Source of the DNA: Nymphaea colorata
Lineage: Eukaryota > Streptophyta > Magnoliopsida > Nymphaeales > Nymphaeaceae
Reading direction: 5' to 3'
DNA length: 64,000 bases
Assembly: GCF_008831285.2 (NCBI RefSeq)
Contig: NC_045145.1
Location: forward strand, 15,206,040-15,270,039
Positions 58,172 through 64,000 of the stretch are shown here, piece by piece. Numbering within the stretch: position 1 is the stretch's first letter; each line of letters starts with the position of its first letter. The translations under genes and the position numbers were made by a program. The notes under the pieces are model-generated. The model did no database searches. It had not been told where the DNA came from and saw only the letters and a program-made list of their open reading frames with translations.

Positions 58172-59139
58172 AGAATCATCTGCCTAATTAGAAGCGCATC
58201 CATGCTTTGCTTCCTTCTTGTTGACTTGCGTTTCCCTGTCCATAATCCCTACATATAGGTCGTAGGATTAGGCCATAATTGGTTGTACACAGGTTGGTGT
58301 TTCTTCTGTATCTCTTCCTTTTGTGGTCTTTGTTTCACCATGTTTGTCTACGTTGTGCTGTCATGTTAAACAGGCAAGGGATTTTCAGTAATTTCAATGT
58401 TTATTTGGTGTGACATCCTGAACTTCTTCATGGTTGGTCTCATGAAAGACTATCTGGTGCAGTAGACTCGTGAAATCACCCAGTCGTCATCACTCGGTGT
58501 TCTTCCACATTGTATAAGGTAATAACAAGAAAATTTTAAGCACGACTCGCAAAATTTCTTTTTTCTTTTTTAATTAAAAAAAATCACCCCTGCTTTAAAC
58601 GGTTAACAAAAGAAACTATTCCGGAAACTTAAGGCGTGTTTACATCATACTACCGAAAGCTGAATATATATTTGCAATATTTTTTTCCTTTCGTTGTAAT
58701 TGCCCGTTCGCGGGCGTCATCAGTCTCCTCAATTACGTTACGCCACTTCGCAGGGCCAGAACCGGGCGCAGAGTGATGCGGCTCCCCTCTGAAATTCTCA
58801 AAGACTCGACCGAATTTATATATTAAACTAAATGCTCAATGCCTACCCCAAAGCCCAGATGCTCCCTTTGAAATATCGGTAAAAGATCAATCGGCCCTAC
58901 CTAAAATTTCTGGATCCACTTCACTTCCGAGTTGACGATCTTTTTCTTCTAAAATCGAACTCAAATGCAGCTTCTGGCTCTCAATTCTGACACAACAGTG
59001 GGATTTGCATTGAAGAACTATTTCCTGTCCCAAGATTTAATATTGGAGAGCTTACTTGACTGTGTATGAAATATTTAGTCATCCTATGGTCCCTCTTCTG
59101 CTCAAACAAATCTTTTAGGCAGATAAATTTCGCCATCTT
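58172..59139. other. RDR1-2 3' UTR and spacer
   Basis: No gene seen. A GC-rich patch at about 58,705-58,800 has no recognised content. Confidence 0.5.
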
Positions 59140-59900
59140 TGCTTTTGAACCAGGCTGTCGTTTCAGCGACAGTTGTTCACTCTAATTGGGCAGTCCCTAA
59201 TCTTCCTCCTTGGGCTGCACTCGGTGGCGGGATGGACGATAATAGTTTTCATAGTATATGACCAATTACAGCTTGGGCATAATCTCCCACAGTGCAGACT
59301 TGCTTAGAGAAATGGCCAAGCTGTTCTTAGTTGCAGTTGGTTTTCCCAATACTTGTGTTCGGCAGTGGACCTACTTATAAGCTGCCCGTCAAAAATTGCA
59401 TTGTGAAATCATCAAAGCCCGGAGTCCATACTTAGACCGAGCCGGTGATTGAAAGTGCTTCTCAGCCAAAAAAAATCCTGAGTCTGCTACTAAATGTTCT
59501 GATGCGGTCATCTGATGCAGTCATTTCACTGAAGCTCCGATGTGAGCCAGAGAGTTGACATGGACAGGCAGTAAACGTAGCTCCTGTTGAACCTTTGATG
59601 GCTGTGAGGTCTCCTAGAAATTAAGGAAGCAACCCCCTGGTCTGCTAAGAAGCCTAGCAGGTCCGACCAGCGTGGTGATGAATAGAGTCACTTAATTGGC
59701 TCACTCGGCCATTAAGTTGGTCTGAATGCTCATCACGCTAGTTATCAACAGGCCTGTCTGCCCATGCTTTCCTTCCTTTCTAATTCATGACTTGCTCCTG
59801 GTTGTACCCATATTCTATATGATAAGGCTAGGACTTATAAATTGCTTGTGAATAGGTTGGTGGGTTTCTGCAACCTTTTTCTATTTACTTCCTGTTAAAT
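59140..59900 (+). pseudogene. Decayed third RDR1 3' end
   Basis: Pieces of RDR1 intron 3, exon 4 and 3' UTR lie in the correct order. The stretch 59,225-59,360 matches the start of exon 4 (intron end, YMINDS region, AKLFSVAVDFPKTG region) with a deletion. About 59,590-59,690 matches the segment encoding AVRSLRKEARAWF and the following acidic stretch. About 59,755-59,890 resembles the 3' UTR of RDR1-2. The splice acceptor AG aligned with 49,008-49,009 reads GG at 59,229-59,230, and stop codons and frameshifts are frequent. No exon 1-3 remnant was found, so this is a truncated tandem copy. Confidence 0.8.
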
Positions 59901-60629
59901 TTGATCTCTACTGCTAGTAATTTTCATTATTTAGCTGGCGAGCCCATCTTAAATTTCTAGCTGACAATCGTTTCAGGTTGGCGTTCCGCCTGGTAGAAAT
60001 CTGTATTCTTTTTATTACTACATAACAAAAAAGAATGTCAAGAAAGCTTGATCAGTCGATCAATGGCTGAAGGTACTGCTGAATCGTGATCACCGTGCTT
60101 GTGGTTCAGATTCGGCTAAACTCGACAGGTTGCTTCTGCGCTTTCACCATTCACACGCCCTACCAATCCGAATAGATCCAGCTGATTACACGTTGGACTG
60201 CCAACAGTTCGATTGCTCCTCAGAAAGACTTAAAGGCTCAAAAATGGCGCACTATAAAACCAAAAGGAAACGGCAAAAAATTTGAAAAAAAATCAACCAT
60301 TGATGACAAAATGGAAAGGAACCAAACAAAAAAAGAGGTATGAAGTGTGTGTTCGACCAGAAATGCAGAGCGTCATCCCCAAGTCCATCATAACGATTCA
60401 GGTTTTGTTTTTAGGGGGGACTGAACATTCCAGAAACTATATAGAAAAGTCAATGCTTCCATGGCGGATAATTGTGAGATGGTTAAATTCAAAAATTCAT
60501 CACTAAAAAAATAATAAATCATCAATAAATTCATCATAAACTGTTTTTGCACCTTAAACCATTACTAATGTCAATGTACTCAACTATTATTTAGCTATAA
60601 ATTTAATGTTTGGTAAGATTGAAATCTTG

Positions 60630-60683
<54 letters not shown>

Positions 60684-63000
60684 AAAACGAAAACATCAAC
60701 GTGCAAGTTTTACTTTTTAAAATTTTAGAGGATAAAGGGCCATGTCCACTCCCAGCCCACCACGTTCTATCCTTGTGCAGATGTGCTTATGTGTCACGGT
60801 TACACGTCTGTGCACTCATATATATACTTGCAAACTGACGCTGAGAAGAACGCAATTTAACAAAGCACATTTATATTGCAAAGCTAACATCATTGAAAAA
60901 GAAAAAAGAAATTTCTTTCGGATTTTCATACTTCCACTAAGGAATATGAACGTGTTTGGGATTTGGATCATTTAAATATATTAAGAGTTTTTTGATAGCC
61001 TTAAATTTGAAATCTTCTTTTGCCCTCTCTGATCTTAAATCCAATCTTTTCTTAATGCAAAGAAGTAAAATAAGGATCTTAAATATAATACTTTGATGAA
61101 TCATGAACCTTTTGTCACATCAATAAAAACATACCACGCCATATTCACATCAGATCTGGATTTCAAATCCAGAGTAATCAAGCACCCCTTCAGAAACTTG
61201 GTCTTAACTCATCATCTTAACTTCTCATCACCACTACTTTCATATTCGCATGTGCATTACTTTCGTATTCGTATGTGCATTCTTATAAAAGTGGAATTCT
61301 TTTTCCGAAATGTCCCCGAGAAAAACACTCAGACGGAATATATTTTCGGACTTTCTTTCCATAAAGTTTTTGACGAAACCGGAATTTAACGAAGAGATTC
61401 TCATTGGCCAACATTTTTATTGAAAACGAGATCCGTCGCTATTGATCAGGCCAGAAAAGGAAAAAGAACGTCCTTATCTCCAAAAAGAAGATGGGGTCAC
61501 GAAGCTTTTCCGCCAAATCAAATGTGTCGTGACTTATCCTTTTCGATGAGTACGACTGACATGAAAGCACAATAAAGATGAGCTCGAATGAATTTAAGAG
61601 AGGGAAAGAGAGAGAGAAAGTGCAGATGCAGAGAGAGAAAGAGATGAGAAGTCAGGATACAGTTTCACCGTGCATACTATAGCAACATTATGTGAAGCGT
61701 GACGTAGACTAACTTTCAAAATGCCCCAACTCTTCCTGTTGCGTCATCTCTATCCCCAAAGGGTAGAGCTAATTCAGTTAAGAGAATTGCCAACTAGAAA
61801 GATACAGGAAAACATGGGTAACTCTTGGAAATTAAACTCCAATCGAACAGAGGTCTCAAGTCAGGATGCTGCACATCGCTGCAGATAAAAGGATAGCGAG
61901 GAGGTGGCGAGCTTCTGTCCACGCCCGTAGAAGAACAGAACAAACCGGCCATCAACAAGAGAGTTGGACCCCTTTCACTAAGAGCGGCACCAAGCCATGT
62001 AGAAACAGAACCTGATTTCTGAAACAAATCCAACTTGAAAATAACTTGGACCAAAGTTACTGGAAGTTCCTGAGACACCGAACCCACGCGCTGACAAAAC
62101 CAAACAAGTGAGATGTGACTTGTTGCACTTGGCATAGGCTCAGGCTCCTCTTGCAGACTTGCGCCTTAAAAAGAACTCAGAAGCAGCCCTAAGATGCTTG
62201 AAGAGCCACATGGAGTTGGGACAGGCAACTGACGATGTTGTGACCTGTGAGAAGTTCATAGAATTAACACCTGTAGGATGAGATAATGGGCAGATGGAGA
62301 ACCCCCAAGAAAAAAAAAAATCAGAGATAGAATCCACTCTGACCCACCACCAACAGATTATTCCAAATACGGCGTCAGACAGACAAAGTTCAACGAATTG
62401 TAGCCGCTCTTCGCATCACCAAAACAGTTCAAGATTGAATTAACTCCGATAATCGAATGTTGAATTTACCATGAAGAACCCGGCAGATTCACCTTGGGAA
62501 AATACTCACCTCCTCACTGGATCAAAAATATTCCAGTCAAAAGCCAGTCAAGATCTCCCTGTACAACGCCAAACCACTGAAGGGATGGCTTCCAGGGGAT
62601 CTGAACATTAAAGTCCAAGAGAAAAAAAAAATGCAACGTGCTGGAGAAGGTAGTAACGCAGAAGAACCATTAAAAACGATTAGCGAGACAGAAAGGGACT
62701 CGAAGATACAAAATACAAAGTAATGTGGCGAAAACGCCGTGTCAAACCCAATTACGACACAATCACTCACAAACAGATTAGTCTATAATGGAAATGGAAG
62801 CAATAGCATCCAAATGTACGACTCAGAAAACAGCAGTGACGCCATTCATGACAAATCACAAGAGTAGCGGCTCAAATTTCCCCTCGTATAAAGCTGTAAT
62901 AAAGTCCATGTCAACATCCAATATAAGGGAAGTTCCACTGAAACAACTATGCTTGCAAGCTTTTCTATAATACTTTTGAGAAACTGATCAAGCTACAAAA
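59901..63000. other. Intergenic DNA, no gene recognised
   Basis: AT-rich, with a TA microsatellite and a GA-rich stretch (about 61,600-61,645). Minus-strand open frames at 61,794-62,135 and 62,140-62,337 have no recognised domain. Confidence 0.5.
60633..60681. repeat. (TA)n microsatellite
   Basis: About 24 uninterrupted TA units. Confidence 0.95.
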
Positions 63001-63370
63001 AGGAGAAAATATGTATCCGACTATCAGTAAAGTACAAAGACACCAAAACCTTCCTAGGAAAAGTACATAATTTACATCACAATAGATGTGCCGTGAGTGA
63101 CATCGAGATCCTGTTTACAGCATCCAAAATGTAACTGTAAAATATCAAGGCGCACCATGCAAACCAAAATTTTCCCCGCGCAACAGCAGAGTAACCTTTG
63201 AAGCCAATTGAAGCTCATCCACGATGGCTCATCTAAACCAAATGCTTGTCAATGAAGGTAAAAGCCTAACAAGATTCTTGTGCCAATCGTCTTTCAAAAT
63301 CGAAACTCCCTGGACAAGCATCAAAGATGAGGGAGTTATCCCTTCCTGCTGGCTTGTGATTAAGGGTGTG
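63001..63370 (-). other. Probable 3' UTR of the trehalose-phosphate synthase gene
   Basis: Lies directly downstream of its stop codon on the minus strand and holds no other gene. The end of the transcript could not be placed. Confidence 0.4.
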
Positions 63371-64000
63371 TTATGAAGGGGAAATTCTGGGCCCTTGGTC
63401 TGAAACTGAAGCAAGGCTCTGAAGCATTCTCACAATCTCTGTAGTATCATCCAAGTAATACTTGGCCTTACTAGGCTTCCGTCCAACGGTACATGCAAAC
63501 ACTTCTGTTGAAGGAGACAACGTCGAACCAACCATGGCTTTAGAGATCACCTCAAACATATCTTCATCAGATCTGTCATCCCCAATACATAGAACAAAAT
63601 CTGGCACCATGCCCCTTTGTAGCATTGTTGAGAGAAGGCGATCAGCCACAAGCCCCTTGCTAACACCCTGCACAATAACAAGAAAAAGATTAAGTAAAAA
63701 CGTGTCTAGCCTTATTCCAAGTAAACTTAGCACCTGTTCTTGCGGAGATCCTCTCAGATACAAGGGACAGTTTCAGTTTCAGGAAGCAACAACTAATGTT
63801 CTGGACAAACTATGATATAGAGGAGAATTATGCTAACCTGTGGCTTAACCTCCACTAGGTTCTGCCCACGCTTGACAGAAACTGGCTCATTAGCAAGAAC
63901 ACCTTCAAGGTGATCCAGAAGTTCCTTAGCTTGGCATGATCCAAAATCTGGATCAGCATCCTCATAGTGCCAAACCACAGCACTTTCTTTGGTTTCTATA
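63371..64000 (-). CDS. Class II trehalose-6-phosphate synthase, 3' end (partial)
   Basis: The last two exons of a TPS5-11-type gene, which fuse a glycosyltransferase-20 domain to a trehalose-phosphatase (HAD) domain and act in sugar signalling with little or no synthase activity. Exons are 63838 to beyond 64000 and 63371-63667, separated by a 170-bp intron with GT-AG ends. The visible part is the C-terminal phosphatase domain: DADPDFGSCQAKELLDHLE, then VEVKPQ at the exon end, GVSKGLVADRLL at the start of the last exon, the HAD motif GDDRSDEDMF with its acidic residues intact, and ACTVGRKPSKAKYYLDDTTE. The stop is TAA at 63,371-63,373. The 5' part, including the synthase domain, lies outside the window. 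The family is secure; which class II member is not. Confidence 0.93.

Noticed and set aside
61794-62337. Minus-strand open frames of 113 and 65 codons
   Set aside because: No domain, no plausible splice partners and no link to the trehalose-phosphate synthase frame.

Overview
The window is nuclear DNA of a flowering plant. It has GT-AG spliced genes, AT-rich intergenic DNA full of CT/GA and TA microsatellites, plant-specific gene families (type-B response regulator, RDR1, class II trehalose-phosphate synthase) and a Ty1/copia retrotransposon. I cannot name the species. Coordinates below come from reading splice sites by eye and checking that exon phases and lengths agree between paralogues.

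Layout. 1-10,000 is mostly intergenic, with microsatellites, a large CT/TA/GA palindrome (2,947-3,066), a GC-rich promoter-like island (about 4,737-5,165) and a 51-bp tandem duplication (9,007-9,108). 10,945-14,906 (+) is a complete five-exon type-B response regulator (664 aa), a cytokinin-pathway transcription factor. 14,907-22,150 holds its 3' region and repeat-bearing intergenic DNA. 22,200-36,161 (+) is a tandem triplet of six-exon Sec14/CRAL-TRIO lipid-transfer genes (247, 245 and 240 aa), with a probable hAT-type MITE between copies B and C.

37,900-58,171 (+) is a tandem pair of full-length RNA-dependent RNA polymerase 1 genes (1,140 and 1,162 aa), the enzyme that makes dsRNA for antiviral and defence silencing. 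Intron 1 of the first copy carries a complete copia-type insertion (40,396-45,051, minus strand). Its 256-bp LTRs read as identical and it has a perfect 5-bp target duplication, yet it appears to have lost nearly all of gag and to carry two pol frameshifts. A decayed third RDR1 3' end lies at about 59,140-59,900. The right edge (63,371-64,000, minus) is the 3' end of a class II trehalose-6-phosphate synthase gene that continues outside the window.

The genes do not form one pathway. The main theme is local duplication: three Sec14 genes, two RDR1 genes plus a relic, an exon relic inside a Sec14 intron and amplified segments inside RDR1 coding sequence. The observations most worth checking are the young but coding-defective copia element inside RDR1, the different internal repeats of the two RDR1 copies, and a Glu-to-Gly change at a predicted phosphoinositide-contact residue in the middle Sec14 copy.
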